This document shows positions 45,503-56,534 of a stretch of DNA of 64,000 nucleotides, piece after piece (position 1 is the stretch's first letter; each line of letters starts with the position of its first letter). Both the position numbers and the translations under genes were made by a program. The notes under the pieces were generated by a model that had not been told where the DNA came from, did no database searches, and saw only the letters and a program-made list of their open reading frames with translations. Source of the DNA: Ramazzottius varieornatus (Eukaryota; Tardigrada; Eutardigrada; Parachela; Ramazzottiidae); NCBI GenBank assembly GCA_001949185.1, contig BDGG01000012.1, positions 1,630,035 through 1,694,034 on the forward strand, read 5' to 3'.

Positions 45503-48450
45503 ATCCCTTATTTCCGCCGATCAGTTCGTTGCCTACTTGTTGTACAACGAAGACCTTGCAAAACGCGCGAAAAAACGAGTGAAGACCCAGACTACGACAG
45601 ACCTGAGATATGGCGTGTGGTGAGCTGAAGGGCTGAGCTTTTGGAAGACTTCGCTAGGTCAACGAAGGCGTCAGGTTTCCGCCTTCCTGCATTGAGCATC
45701 CGTAGCGTCGCAAGTCACACACCTGCATGTACGTTTCTTACGCATAGTGGCTAGCACTATCTAATTCTCTGGACTTTCCCCTATCCACTAACTCAGACGA
45801 CATATCTATAGTGGAACTTTTAATCGACTTACTGATCCTTTCTTCGGAGCATGGTCGATTAGGTCCGCTTCAACCATACTACAGAACTGCGCTTGGTCCT
45901 CCGTATCGAAAGCCTTATGCCGAAGCGGAAAGTACGCCAATAAGACGTCCGGTTCGCATGACTCTGCAAAGAGAAAGCCCACGCTATCACTATAGGAATC
46001 TTTGGCTTGCGGTATGCGAAACTTACGTTCTGTGTGCTCGGGAGTACTCGACGTCAAATGCCCCGACGTAAGGAGATCCCGTGGAAAGTAGATGTTGTCA
46101 GCAAGGCGTTGAAGTTCAGCCACGTCCAAGTTGACGCCACCACCGGAAAAGCCGAGGCGCGAGATCGACTCTGGCAGCCTCAAAGCCACCGAAGCTACAG
46201 CGTGAGTGAAAGTGTGGAACTGGACATAAAAGCGAGGGTCGATCGGATCTGGAGCTGTCGTGGCAGTCAGGAATCGGTTGATCCCGACGACCACTGCAAA
46301 AGCAATGTCATGTGAACCTTTCGTGGTCTGAAGTACTTCTAACTATCGTCTGCTCGACTTACGCTGTTTGATGCCAGACTTTCCTTCCTGCTCTCCATCC
46401 AGCCGCTGGACGAGGTGGAGGTAAAACTCAGCAATTCTGGAAGCCGTTCTCATCATCGCATCTTTGTCGATCCATTCGCTCGGTGGAACTGCTTTAATGT
46501 ACTCTTGCAGAGCAAATGCGACATCACCACTGCAGAACAGAATCACTAGCTAATCTATCATGTTCATTTACCGGGCTTTTCCTCTTTACCTGACGTGAAC
46601 GGCGCGAAGGAAGTCCATGTCTTGGCTACGATCGTGAACCTCCCACAGTTCTTCTCCGGTAACTGTTTCATAAGGATACTTCCCACCTCTGTACGAAAAG
46701 TTCCCTGAAGACGCAGCAGGAGCATTCTCGAGAGCTTCCACCCACTGATCAACTCGATTCTTGATCATCAGCTCGGCAGCTGCAGGTTGAAGCAGTAAGA
46801 GGGACGGAAGAACGTAGATTTCTTGTTCCCACCGGACACGCCCAGCTGAAGCTAGATCCGCCTCGTTATCGTCATCTACAAACAAGAATTCCCGATGAGA
46901 TTAGTGGAAAACAACTAGTACCAATAACGCTTACCGACTACAGGACCAACGCCCAGGAAATCTTCCAAGAAGTACGGATGACTGGGGATGGCGCTTAGTA
47001 CAGTGTACAGAGATGAAAATACTGCGTTCTGCAGTTTGTGTCCCGTGGACCCGGGAGCTGCTTGGAACTGTATCCTTCCTTCGTTGTATCGAAGTCCCCA
47101 GAAGTCACGATGACGTGAGTACAGAACTCCAGACGCGAACTGTTCATGACCTTCGTCGTATGCCTGTGGGAAAAACGCGTTAGCCTCGTCCAACCGAAAA
47201 CTTACCACGCAAACATACACCGTGTCGCTGAGATCTCCCAACCAACATACCTTGCGTGCGGCGGTTATGTTTCTCGAGATAGAAGTCAAGAACACTCCTT
47301 TAGCGGATATTGTGTTCCGGTTTAGAGTGATGCTGGGAGGAGCCTGGTCCCACATGATGGCAATGTTCGAGCTTGTCCTGTTGGAACTATCAGGGTTGCC
47401 TGTCACGTTCCCTTCTGCAACACTGTATGGAAGAAACGACGAAGGGTCAGCAGAAGATTTAAAGCATACCTTAGATACACATACCCGAAATACACCTACC
47501 TGACTTTCTTCGTCCACGGAGCCAGGCCTCCGGTTGACAGGACCGTGTGAGTGAAAGTCATGTCATTGGCAGTGAAGATGCATTCGTTAGCTAAGTTGTC
47601 GTAGCATCCTTTTCGCCAAAGAGGGATGGATATTTCTTCGTTTGCAGAGAGCTTGCCAAGTACCTCAGCTTCTAGTTCCATCACAAACAACTCGGGAATG
47701 CGGACGTGCGCGTAAAACCTAAATAATAAGAAGGAACAAAGTCGTCCAAAATATCAGCAGGAAGAAAACATCGAAGCACGATGGGCGTGTACCGTTGTCG
47801 AACCCAATACCGCTGTTGAACAGTCACCACTGTCTCGAAAAACCCTGAAACAAGTCTTCCTTAGCAAACTGATCGATAAAATAGATTAATAGAAATACCT
47901 TTGTCTCGACACCTTACCTGCTTCAGGATTGAATGTGTAATTCACGCTGGATCCTGCTATGTCCTGATGGCGGTCTACCCGAACAGCCATAGTAGACGGC
48001 AGCCCGACGCGGACTGGGCGGTCCGCCCTCGTAAAGAGATCTTGAACTTGCATGCGTTCACCAAATAACGGTGTCGATAAGTACCCATTGCCCAGGTGAG
48101 GAAGGGGATAATTGTCAGGTAACCTGTCGACCAAGACCAGTTATTTCAACATTCCATATAAACTTTCCTATGTAACTCACTCGACTTGCGCGTGATGACA
48201 GCGCACCCTGAGCAAATAACCTGGTCTGCGATGACGTCAGTGCGCAACCGAGCAATCTCAAGAAATTACGTGCCAAGATATATTCCGTAGGACGGGAGAA
48301 ACGACCAAGACGTTGTGTGTATATTTACAGCATTAACAAGTTCACAACTTACCATTGCGTTCTGGTGGACAGCTGAGCTGCGGATAGGTGGAGGAAGATC
48401 GAGAAGATCGAGAGCGCAGACGCAGCTCGGCTGTTCCTGGACGATGCCAT
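41350..48450 (-). CDS. Tandem GH65 protein: inactive-looking unit fused in phase to an active-looking PGGHG-like unit
   Basis: Twenty-five exons join in phase to about 1543 aa. Unit I (48450-44618) starts with a signal peptide (ALSIFSIFLHLSAA) and has the GH65 landmarks PHLGNGYLST, WEQEIYVLP, EPDVLLAYFPL and LAGHGAFLQGVLNGYAG. The three acidic catalytic positions are changed: WEQE for WDTE, TAPDPID for PPDEYH, QWTSPGE for VWSE. Unit II (44541-41350) has MPEVGNGHIATMVN, IFWDTETWM, DVMPPDEYH and VWSEVRDG with all three acids intact, and closely resembles the neighbouring gene. The join is exon 45066-44618, which holds the C-terminal domain of unit I and runs into WSQLPWLFQST, the leader of unit II. 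The intron at 45832-45282 is the weakest junction: no exon with GPAMTW was found there. The intron after 43425 has a GC donor. If that 45 kb junction is wrong, these are two adjacent genes. Confidence 0.8.
45468..45500. repeat. (CA)n microsatellite, about 16 units
   Basis: An uninterrupted CA tract inside the intron that links the two GH65 units. Confidence 0.97.
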
Positions 48451-48640
48451 TCTTATCCCGCGATGCATGCAACGATTTCGCCGACGCTACTGAACTGCAG
48501 TCCTAAATCGTTCCGAGTCACCGGTTGGAGGGGAGGCCAAATGCCAGCAGATACATTTGCCAGCGTCTGCAGGAGATAGTGCACGAAGAATGCCCGAATG
48601 CGCCTACAAGACGCAAGTTTGATTAGATTGAAACGTCTCG

Positions 48641-48717
48641 ACTCCAGCTATTCAACTCCAACGATTCCAGCTACTCAACTCCAACGATTCACCAACGATT
48701 CACCAACGATTCACCAG
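48641..48717. repeat. Minisatellite built on CAACGATTCACC and a longer 21-23 bp unit
   Basis: ACTCCAGCTATTCAACTCCA is repeated with one change (TCCAGCTACTCAACTCCA), followed by three tandem CCAACGATTCA units. It lies about 190 bp upstream of the tandem GH65 start codon. Confidence 0.85.
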
Positions 48718-49170
48718 CGCTTAACCATGACAGATATGATTACCTGTTGTCTCCGAGATAGGAACTTCGTAACTTACCGTGTTTACTCACTGTCATGGCG
48801 TTTATTCTGCGCAAACAAACCGTTGCCAGCTGGGCAAGAGCGAGGTTAGCAGAATTGATCCCGCTCGCAGATAGTCCAATCCACAACAACAACAAGAAGT
48901 TAGTAGAACTGGCTTTTTCATGATTGAAGTTAACGTGCTGCAAGAAAACATACGTGCTAATGAAGGACCAGAAATGAGTGACGGAAATTTATGAATTGGT
49001 GTACATTGCCCCTGGAATTGTACGAGCTCATTTCCGGTTGCATCGGGTTGCTTCCAAGCAGTCAGCTGACCGTAACACTTTGTCCGAAGCGCTTTTTATC
49101 TGGCATCACACATTGTTAAAGAAATCGTCTAGCAAGAAAAAAGGGAGTATGCTGCCATTTCAGCGGTGGA

Positions 49171-49543
49171 ATGTCCGAAGGCAATCCACCACGAGATGTG
49201 CCGGCAAAAGACGGAATGACTGGGGACTCCGATGGCCGCTGGTCAGTTCATATCTGGTGCACGACAGGGTCGACCTCGCAATGCAAGATCAAAAGTAAGT
49301 TATCGATCGATCACCAGGAAAGCTACTGCACCGTGAAGAAAAGATCTCATTGCCGGTGGATTACTTATGGTCGATGGTCATCGAAGACCGACAAGGAAAG
49401 AGTTTCTCATCGGCTCTTTCGCAGTAGCCGTAGGTCAAACTGTCTATGCCGGTCTACTTATGAGGTAAGTCGTCGAGGTCTCTCATTTTATTGTGTCATT
49501 GCGAGAGCTTAGAGTATATGGACCGAAGATTGCATTCGAATGA
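49171..49543 (+). CDS. Small hypothetical membrane protein, 91 aa, three exons
   Basis: Exons 49171-49294, 49344-49464 and 49513-49543 keep phase. The protein starts MSEGNPPRDVPAKDG, has a Cys-containing stretch, and in exon 2 a moderately hydrophobic region (LIAGGLLMVDG, then FLIGSFAVAVGQTVYAGLLM), ending VYGPKIAFE. Donors GTAAGT at 49295 and 49465 are strong. The first acceptor (gaaaag) has no pyrimidine tract and is poor. The family is unknown; it could be a false model. Confidence 0.28.
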
Positions 49544-50942
49544 ATATACATGTTTCGGTTGATGAGCGATCATAGGCGAACTGCCGTCACGTTATGCGAA
49601 TGGACATTGGCCCCAGAAAGAGGTGTGTTTGGAGGAAGAAGTCTCGATATTATCACACCGGAAACGGCAGCGTGCTTCTGTTGTTCGAAGCAGAAATCTC
49701 CTTGCACATCGAGATTTAACGTGACTCCTAGATGAATAGGTTCAAATTTGGATTACGCTTCGTCGTTTCGCGATCGTGGTAACGTGGTTGGCTTTATCAG
49801 AACGCGATCGGGTCTACATAACGAGAGTGCCACATGGGAACCCAAGTCCTTCCGCCATGAACCTCACTGCTTTTATCATGCATAGAATTTTCTCACAAAG
49901 AATTTCTTTGTTGAAACACACAACTTCTCTGGCAAAGTTCTTAAGAAACATGTAGTAGAGTACGAGTTGCTAGATGCGAATCAGTTCAATGTATAGGTTC
50001 CCCAAAGAAAGACTAGCTCTAACGCCCGAAGTTCAACGATTCGTCTTACGGCCTGCGTAGTCTGGGATTCGGATTCCAGGCACGTACGTCTTCACGTCAT
50101 CCAGCCTTCATTACTGTGATCTTTGCTGAGGCTTGTTCGGTCAAGCGTTAGTAGACGCGCTAACTTAGTAGCGGCGTTACTCACAACGATCTCGAGTGCA
50201 AACGCAATATCCGTTTCCTGCCTGCCTTTAAAGGCTGATCTCCGTTAATCTTTTTTCACGCTCCCAAAGCATTCATAGGGAAACGTCAATCCTAAGGAAC
50301 AGTTGCGGTGGGTGGCGAACCTATATTTGTAATGACTCTTGTATGGAGGAACCCAGCTGAAGAGCCAGAGTAAGGCGAAATTTTAATACAACTGCAGTAG
50401 ACCACGTTGTATAAAAACTGTCCCGGAATGACGATCCACAGAGCGCCCACACAGGGATTTCCGGAGGAAACAATAATGAGAAACTGGCATGCAGCTATTC
50501 GATTATACGGAATCGTGAAAGACATCCAGCTGCTATAACCAACGTTAAATTCATTCACAGCATGCGAGCTTGTAAATCTATTCAACAGTCGTTTGTTCTC
50601 ACGTCAGTACATGTACTTCCACGTCAGACGTCCAGAAAACCACTTCCTGGTCTCTTCTCGAGGCCGCGTCCCGTATCGTATCCTTCCTTCCCTAAGACTG
50701 TTTAGAACGGAGTTCCGCATGGCGTGCTTCCGACAAACATTTCTGCCGTGATTCACCTCGACGAAAATCCGCCTAATAAGGAGTGGCGCGTTTACGGAAT
50801 GTCAGTAGATTTCATCCCATGATCGTCCATTTAACTAACATTGGGGACTTTTATGGCTATGTAAAGAACCTTATCCAGTCAAACTTGAGATAACTTTGTC
50901 TCACCTTCGAAGTGATTTCTCTTCGCTTTACGGTTCACTGAC
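49544..50942. other. Intergenic region upstream of the GPCR
   Basis: No supported gene. It presumably includes GPCR 5' UTR and regulatory sequence; no distinctive motif was recognised. Confidence 0.55.
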
Positions 50943-53900
50943 ATGGATACACAGAACGTTACTGGAAATTCCACCGGAAGTCATTCTGGCGGGCTAATGA
51001 GGCTTGACCATTGTGGATGGGAGCGCCAGAGGTTCATTCCCCACGCCGTTCGTCATCTTGATCACACTACTTATCCCATCCTCCTTTTCATTGCCACCGT
51101 AGGAAATGTCCTTACCATCATGATCCTGAGGAAAGAAAGACCATATGGTTCCAAAGGGATTTACCTTAGTGCTGTGGCAGTCATCGACCTTCTGTACATG
51201 TAAGTACTTCCAAGCCCGGTGTTGGTCCCCGGATCCTCCCAACTTCCGAGCGATCTTCTTTGAGAATGATACCACGAGAAGGAACGTTACTGGTAACCGT
51301 TAAGCTTCCTAGTTTACTGATGTAGCAAATTTTCGTCAATGAAACCATTGTGGGTTGACCATAGTGTAAAATGTGCATAGCGCAACAATATTGAAAACGT
51401 CGAACAACGGTCTGAACACTGATTGGAGTAGGGGCAGAAAAATCCCGACACGCCCTTCGGATTGGATGACGTCAAGCTTTACTAAAAAATAAATCGTAAA
51501 ACACGTAACCAAAAGTAGGAAACAAACACAATTCATGAGACGGGATCACAGGTGAATTCTATCCTTAGGTTTCCTAACAACTTTTGTTTCTTTGGGTTTC
51601 GAGAGCTTTTCAACCTGAGTCCGACGCTTCGAGCAGAAATACAACCGACATTTGAAGAAAAACTTGGCAAGACCAGAGATCACGTTTGAAATACCGCAAG
51701 AACAGTCTACAGAGCCGAAATTCTCTTCTTTCCAAATTTTGAGGATATTTTCCGAAGCAATCGCGGTGAAAGTCATGAGAGGGTGTCCTTCAATAGCGTC
51801 ATCGAACTTCGACCGAAAGATGTTCTCGAGATCCCGAATGAATGAAAGGAAGGACGGCGTTCCATAAAGCAGCCCACCAAGGTCTAGACGCTCAACCCAC
51901 TTTGTGATTGTGTGGAGCTCTACTGCGCAGACGTCTTACTACAAGCAAACGACTGCTTCGTTACAGCGTCATGTACATACACGTCTGGATAAAAATTACC
52001 GCAGATAAGGGCTTTGAAAGGCAAGTAGCGCAAAGCGATTCTCGGATGTTTCTCCTACGAATCAAGTTAACACGGAGATAGTAAAGCGCGGAGTCATCGA
52101 AGAGGTCCAGTTCCGGTGTAGGATTTGTTATAGCTAAACTCTCGCGTATAACTTCGTTAATGGTTTGGTCAATACTCGGCTCTTCTCCAGTTTGCACTTC
52201 AGACTCAGGTTGCCCTTCGGTTTTAAATGATTGATGAAGCTGTAAAAACAAATGAGACATCACGTACTTTCTTCGCCGCGGACTCCATCAGACCTGGAAA
52301 ATAATCTTATTGGTCAAAAGATATTTGTTTCCACCAATCAAAACACTGCCGAAATCATAAAGCTCCTTCCTGCTCAGCGAAATGTTTTGTGATGCGTGAG
52401 AGCTCAGGCTTTATAGCCTTAGTGCGACAAGCACATGCTTACACTGCACACGCACAAACAAAAGCAGAAAGTACGTACGTGCTTATCGCTCTCGTGCCGA
52501 AATCGCCTAGCTGTCATGCACCACGATACATGCGCCATTCGTTGACGCGTACACGCATACAAACAGGTTAGCGGGACATGACTCGGCTTAGATGTCCACT
52601 AACCTGCAACGCAAACACCCACAGAGCGGAGCAGAACAAAGGGAAGACTCTAGGGAAGAGTCAGCAGCAGAATAAACGGCGACAGAAAAGGCCAGACAGA
52701 CGACAAGAGCTATGAAGGTGATGATGGGACAAGTCGAGGCTTCTTCGAGAAGCCTGAAAGAAACAGACGGTTAGCCAGCAGATGGTCCACTCTCCACCGT
52801 CAAAGGCTCGAACCAAGCACTTACTCGGTAAACAGAGGCAGAGGGATAAAGGGGGATACAGGGGACGAAGATAGCAAGAGATGCCGGAAAGCAGGAAGAT
52901 CTCGTAACCTGCCGGTAATCTGATGCAATATGCCACCAGCACTAATAAATAATCTAGAACATAACCAAACCTATCGGTAACATAGCCTTGTTGCTGTGTT
53001 CGATGAAAGCTGGAGTTGATTTAGCTGTTGATTGATGGAAAATTTTCCACTATGGTCAACCCACACTGATGAAACTATTCATGATAATCGAACGCGGATG
53101 GTTTTTATTTGGGCATGTTGAGGTCGTCTGATCGCATCGATGGGTGACGTCGATACAGCTAGACTCGAGGTGGTACACAGTCTGGGTGTGATAACAAGGA
53201 GGAAGTGACAGCTCGGTGCATCAGCCTTCCACCTGTTCCTATGAGCTGCCCCGGTCCCGTTAGCGAGCTCAGAAACCCCTTTTTATTGAGGAATAAAAAG
53301 CCAAAGAGCATGAAGGGTGGGATGGCGGTTGAGAAATTCGTGAGATGCAAAGAGCGCGAATGAAATTGTGTATGAAGAATGTTCCGTCGTGAGAACTTCG
53401 TGAACATATCCATGCGGCACAGTCTCTGCCGGAAAGCAGGATGAGTCAACAGCTGGCCATGGCGAGTTACTGGATAGAGTTAGCGAACAAGGAAGTACAT
53501 TGAGCCGACCAGCAAGAGTACGTGTATGCGGCGCACGTGTAAATTGCACCGCATACACGTATCAGGACAGTCCAGGAAAAACGCCATGTCCGGTTAGGTA
53601 GTCGTAGGAAGGGAGAACGCTTATCATTCAAAAACATTAACCACCATTATCGCTAAAGACAATAATTTTCAATTACTGTTACGAGGTAAAACTAGCGGAC
53701 TTGTGCATGTGAAATCGCATGGCGAAGTTGTTCACAAGGGAAACAGAGAGAGTAGGAGCTGGACAAGTCCGCTAGTTTTACCTCGTATCGTTATCTTTAA
53801 CTTTTATTTTTGCCATAAAATACTACAAGAAATCTTCTGTGAACGACCATTAGTTTTCTGAGCTTTATCGATCTGTCTTCTGTCTTTTGTCAAAGATCGT

Positions 53901-55141
53901 TTTCCTCTCCACAGGTGGGGAGCTTTGCTTACCTATATCTCCATCTATGAAAACGAGCTCCAGGGTGTCTCCGGCAATAGGATCCGCTACTTTGTCGACC
54001 TTTGCAGCGGAACTACCATGTTCCTCCAGGAATTTGCCGTCATCGCATCGGCATGGTAAATCCGCCTAATCACCACACGGAACATCCTGTAAACAGGAGC
54101 AATGAGAAGCTGTCGGGAATTTCCCTGCAAGACAAACGAGCTGGAATGAACTGAATCAAATTAGGAACCCTGCCAATCAAATTACCGCCTATTCTTACTG
54201 TATGTACAACTTTGCTTACAGGCTCATTACGAGCTTCACGGTGGAGCGATTTGTTGCCATCCGATTCCCTCTCCGACATCTTGCAGTAGGGAAACAACGG
54301 TGTTCAAAAATCGTGATGTTCATCATAGTATTGTCCGCTGCTTTCGTGGTAGTGCGATTGATCGACTATTACTGGGCGTGGCTCAACTACATCGGTCTGG
54401 ATCCTCGCCCGGAAAAGGTTCCTACGCGTCCTCCGCTACTTGCTCGGTGGCACAAGATCTACCTCTGGGGCCTGGTACGTGTGACACTGTGCGAAAACCA
54501 TTTAGCATTGAAGCATTGAGTTCTGCAGTGTGTAACTGTTACCGTAGGCAGTCATACAAATAGCCAATTTCCTGCTAATCTGCACATTCAACGCCCTACT
54601 GTTGTACGTCATCGCCAAGCAAAACAACACTCGAAGTACCACACTTCTGGCTACCCGACACGATGGGAAGCTCGAAGCCAAGCTGGATCGGGGAGCTGTG
54701 GCACTACTCCTTTCTTGTGTTATGCTGTACTTGATCACACAATCGCCAGGTTTCATCTACAACGTATGGGATTTACTCAGTCGATCGTGCATAAGAAAGA
54801 TGTCATCTGATACGAAAATGTTTCTCGCGCCAATTCTAAATGTCTTACTGAACGTGAATTTTTCCGTAAATTTTATGTTGTACTGTGGAGCCAGCCCAAC
54901 GTTCCGGAGTGCAGCCCAGAAGCTCCTGACGGGGAGCTGGACTTCCAACCTGCGGAAGATGTCCCTCCTTTCTACAATGTCCGAAAGCCTGACCACCAGA
55001 CCATCCAGATCCATCACTCGACGACTGCGGTCTCTGAGCACCGACTCTACCCAGTTCGATGCAGTCCGTGCCGGCAGAAGACGCATGACTGAAAACCATG
55101 AAAGTTTACTAGCGAATTCCAAAGCAAACGCTAAACACTGA
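50943..55141 (+). CDS. Class A (rhodopsin-like) neuropeptide-type GPCR
   Basis: Four exons (50943-51199, 53915-54055, 54222-54474, 54548-55141) give 414 aa with seven membrane segments. The N-terminus has N-glycosylation sites (NVTGNSTG). TM1 contains TVGNVLTIMILRK, TM2 AVAVIDLLYM with the conserved Asp, and TM3 ends ITSFTVERFVAIRFPLRH, an ER-F version of the DRY motif. TM4 and TM5 are in exons 3-4 (IVMFIIVLSAAFVVV; IANFLLICTFNALLLYVIA). TM6 is LLLSCVMLYLITQSPGF, and TM7 ends NFSVNFMLYCGAS, with N-F-x-x-Y in place of NPxxY. The C-tail is Ser/Arg-rich. These variants are common in FMRFamide/myosuppressin-type invertebrate receptors, but the ligand cannot be told. Intron 1 is 2.7 kb and contains other features. 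Confidence 0.93.
51546..52288 (-). CDS. Nested gene in the GPCR intron, 192 aa hypothetical
   Basis: Three exons on the strand opposite to the GPCR: 52288-52268 (MESAAKK), 52239-52059 and 51922-51546, keeping phase through GT-AG borders (GTACGT, GTAGGA donors; TTTTTACAG and CTGCGCAG acceptors). The protein is acidic at first (TEGQPESEVQTGEEPSIDQ), then has LDLFDDSALYYLRVNLI and an amphipathic helical region (ITKWVERLDLGGLLYG; FIRDLENIFRSKFDDAI), a Cys cluster (VDCSCGIS; FFKCRLYFCSK), and a Lys-rich end (RKPKDRIHL). No family is recognised. It is not a shadow of the GPCR, since that region is intron for the receptor. The second junction rests on a choice between two donors. Confidence 0.5.
53519..53561. 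repeat. Hairpin, perfect 13 bp arms TACGTGTATGCGG
   Basis: TACGTGTATGCGG at 53519 and CCGCATACACGTA at 53549 with a 17 nt loop, in GPCR intron 1. Confidence 0.6.
53681..53786. mobile_element. Miniature foldback element with perfect 24 bp terminal inverted repeats
   Basis: The 24 bp arm at 53681-53704 (ACGAGGTAAAACTAGCGGAC plus TTGT) is matched without a single mismatch by its complement at 53763-53786; the 58 bp centre has no coding potential. Sequence just outside the arms does not pair, so the ends are sharp. This is the structure of a recent MITE-like or foldback insertion in GPCR intron 1. Confidence 0.7.
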
Positions 55142-55358
55142 TCTCACTCTTGCAGATGCTTGAAAGCTTCTTGCGGAAACGAGTTTGAGCGCAACAGAAA
55201 AGATATCATCCGAGGCTTAAACCGTAGTTTCATCCCAATTGAAAACTTAATGGCCAAGGTCCAAGAAAAAGAGCCCGACGTTATTGTTGCGGTTTACCTG
55301 ACCACTTACACATATGCGTTTTACGTACTAATCATAGCCACGTTCTTAGAAGTTCGGT

Positions 55359-55620
55359 ACAGTCCACTCGCTCGTGATCTGTTACCTAATTTGACGGTTT
55401 CAAGACCGAAAGATCAGGAAAATTAACGAGCCTCCTCGCCCATGCCGCAGCTCAGCTAGACGCATGCGACTTGATTACTTGATTACATCGGTCGAAGCAT
55501 GGTGTTATGTATATGTTACGTAATTTTGAATGTTGGCTTGGCCTGCGTTATGGTGAATGTATGGCGGGCCGAGAACTGAAGCCGTGAAATTAGGTAACAG
55601 ATCTCGAACGAGTGGACTGT
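55359..55620. mobile_element. Foldback (MITE-like) element with about 38 bp inverted arms
   Basis: The stretch at 55359-55397 (ACAGTCCACTCGCTCGTGAT onward) pairs with 55582-55620 with about three mismatches, and weaker pairing extends inward (CTTGAAACCGT against CTGAAGCCGT). It lies just after the GPCR stop codon. Confidence 0.65.
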
Positions 55621-55672
55621 ATGTTGTACCGTCGTTGATTTTCATTTCTTCCTCGGTCTCGAGAATGTGCGC

Positions 55673-56196
55673 TCATCTGGCAGGGATCGCGCTTTGGTAA
55701 TGCTGAGCGAGAAGAGTCCTGGCTTCCGCAAGTACCCTATCCGATTCGATCAGCAACTTCTCGATCTCCTCCATACTTGTCGTCGTCACCTGTATGACAG
55801 ACTTGCTTTTGGCAGATGGCTGTGACGCACGCTTCTTTAGCCCTGAAATTAACACAAAACGAAACCGAGTCAGACTCAGACCATACGCCGAGAATAGGAA
55901 CCTCAACAAGACAATAACAATTATCATTACGATGACACAGAGCCAGCACCGGAAGTCAATCAATGATCTCGGTTTCATCGCCAAAGGGAATTTCGACTCT
56001 TGCCTTCACGAAGTTTTCTCTCCTCCAGATCTCTTTGCGCAGCTCGAAGGTTCTTTGATGAACGCGTGCCCACTCGTCGCGCTTTCTCCTCGGCAGTTTC
56101 GCGTAATGAGTGGCCGTAATCGATCGCAGAAACCCACTCTCGTTCCACAGAGCGAGCGGAAAAATGATTCTGCATGGCTGGCCGTTGGCGGATCAT
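55673..56196 (-). CDS. Small charged helical protein, 116-119 aa (hypothetical)
   Basis: Two exons, 56196-56010 and 55842-55673, join in phase: donor GTGAAG, acceptor TTAATTTCAG. The protein starts MIRQRPAMQNHFSARSVER and is dominated by charged helix (SLRETAEEKARR, LRAAQRDLEERKLR), with a C-terminal half containing TTTSMEEIEKLLIESDRVL and ending QSAIPAR. It has no membrane segment or metal motif; the pattern suggests a short coiled coil. A competing frame through exon 1 is also open, so the model is tentative. It is convergent with the GPCR. Confidence 0.35.
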
Positions 56197-56286
56197 GGAA
56201 GGAGGAAAATCAAAACAGGATGGATTCTTGTCAAGGAATCTACTGTGTCAGCGTGTTGTACGAGGAGCTAGACCTAACTTTGTCCA

Positions 56287-56378
56287 CTGGCTAAAATATT
56301 GTACACTACGTTGTGAACTAGTCACAGGCACTTTGGACTTGTAGCGCACAAGTGACGCAGTGTACCAAGTTTTAGCCA
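56287..56378. mobile_element. Foldback element with CTGGCTAAAA termini
   Basis: CTGGCTAAAATATTGTACAC at 56287 pairs imperfectly with the complement ending GTACCAAGTTTTAGCCAG at 56378 over about 27 bp. The internal motif GTGACGCAGTGT recurs near 56471, suggesting a family. Confidence 0.5.
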
Positions 56379-56534
56379 GGAGAGGAGACAGATTCAAGGC
56401 TGCACATGCTTCCATTAGTGGTCGGTGACGTAAGGGGCGGATCTAATGAATATTAAATTTTAGAGTAAGACCGGAGTGACGCAGTGTTATTGTGGTTTTT
56501 TAGGACAAACCGCATTCATTCTACTGTACTACCT

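Noticed and set aside
55160-55426. Plus-strand 88-codon frame just after the GPCR stop
   Set aside because: It overlaps the arm of a foldback element, starts in an acceptor-like TTGCAG context but follows a true stop codon, and does not extend the receptor.
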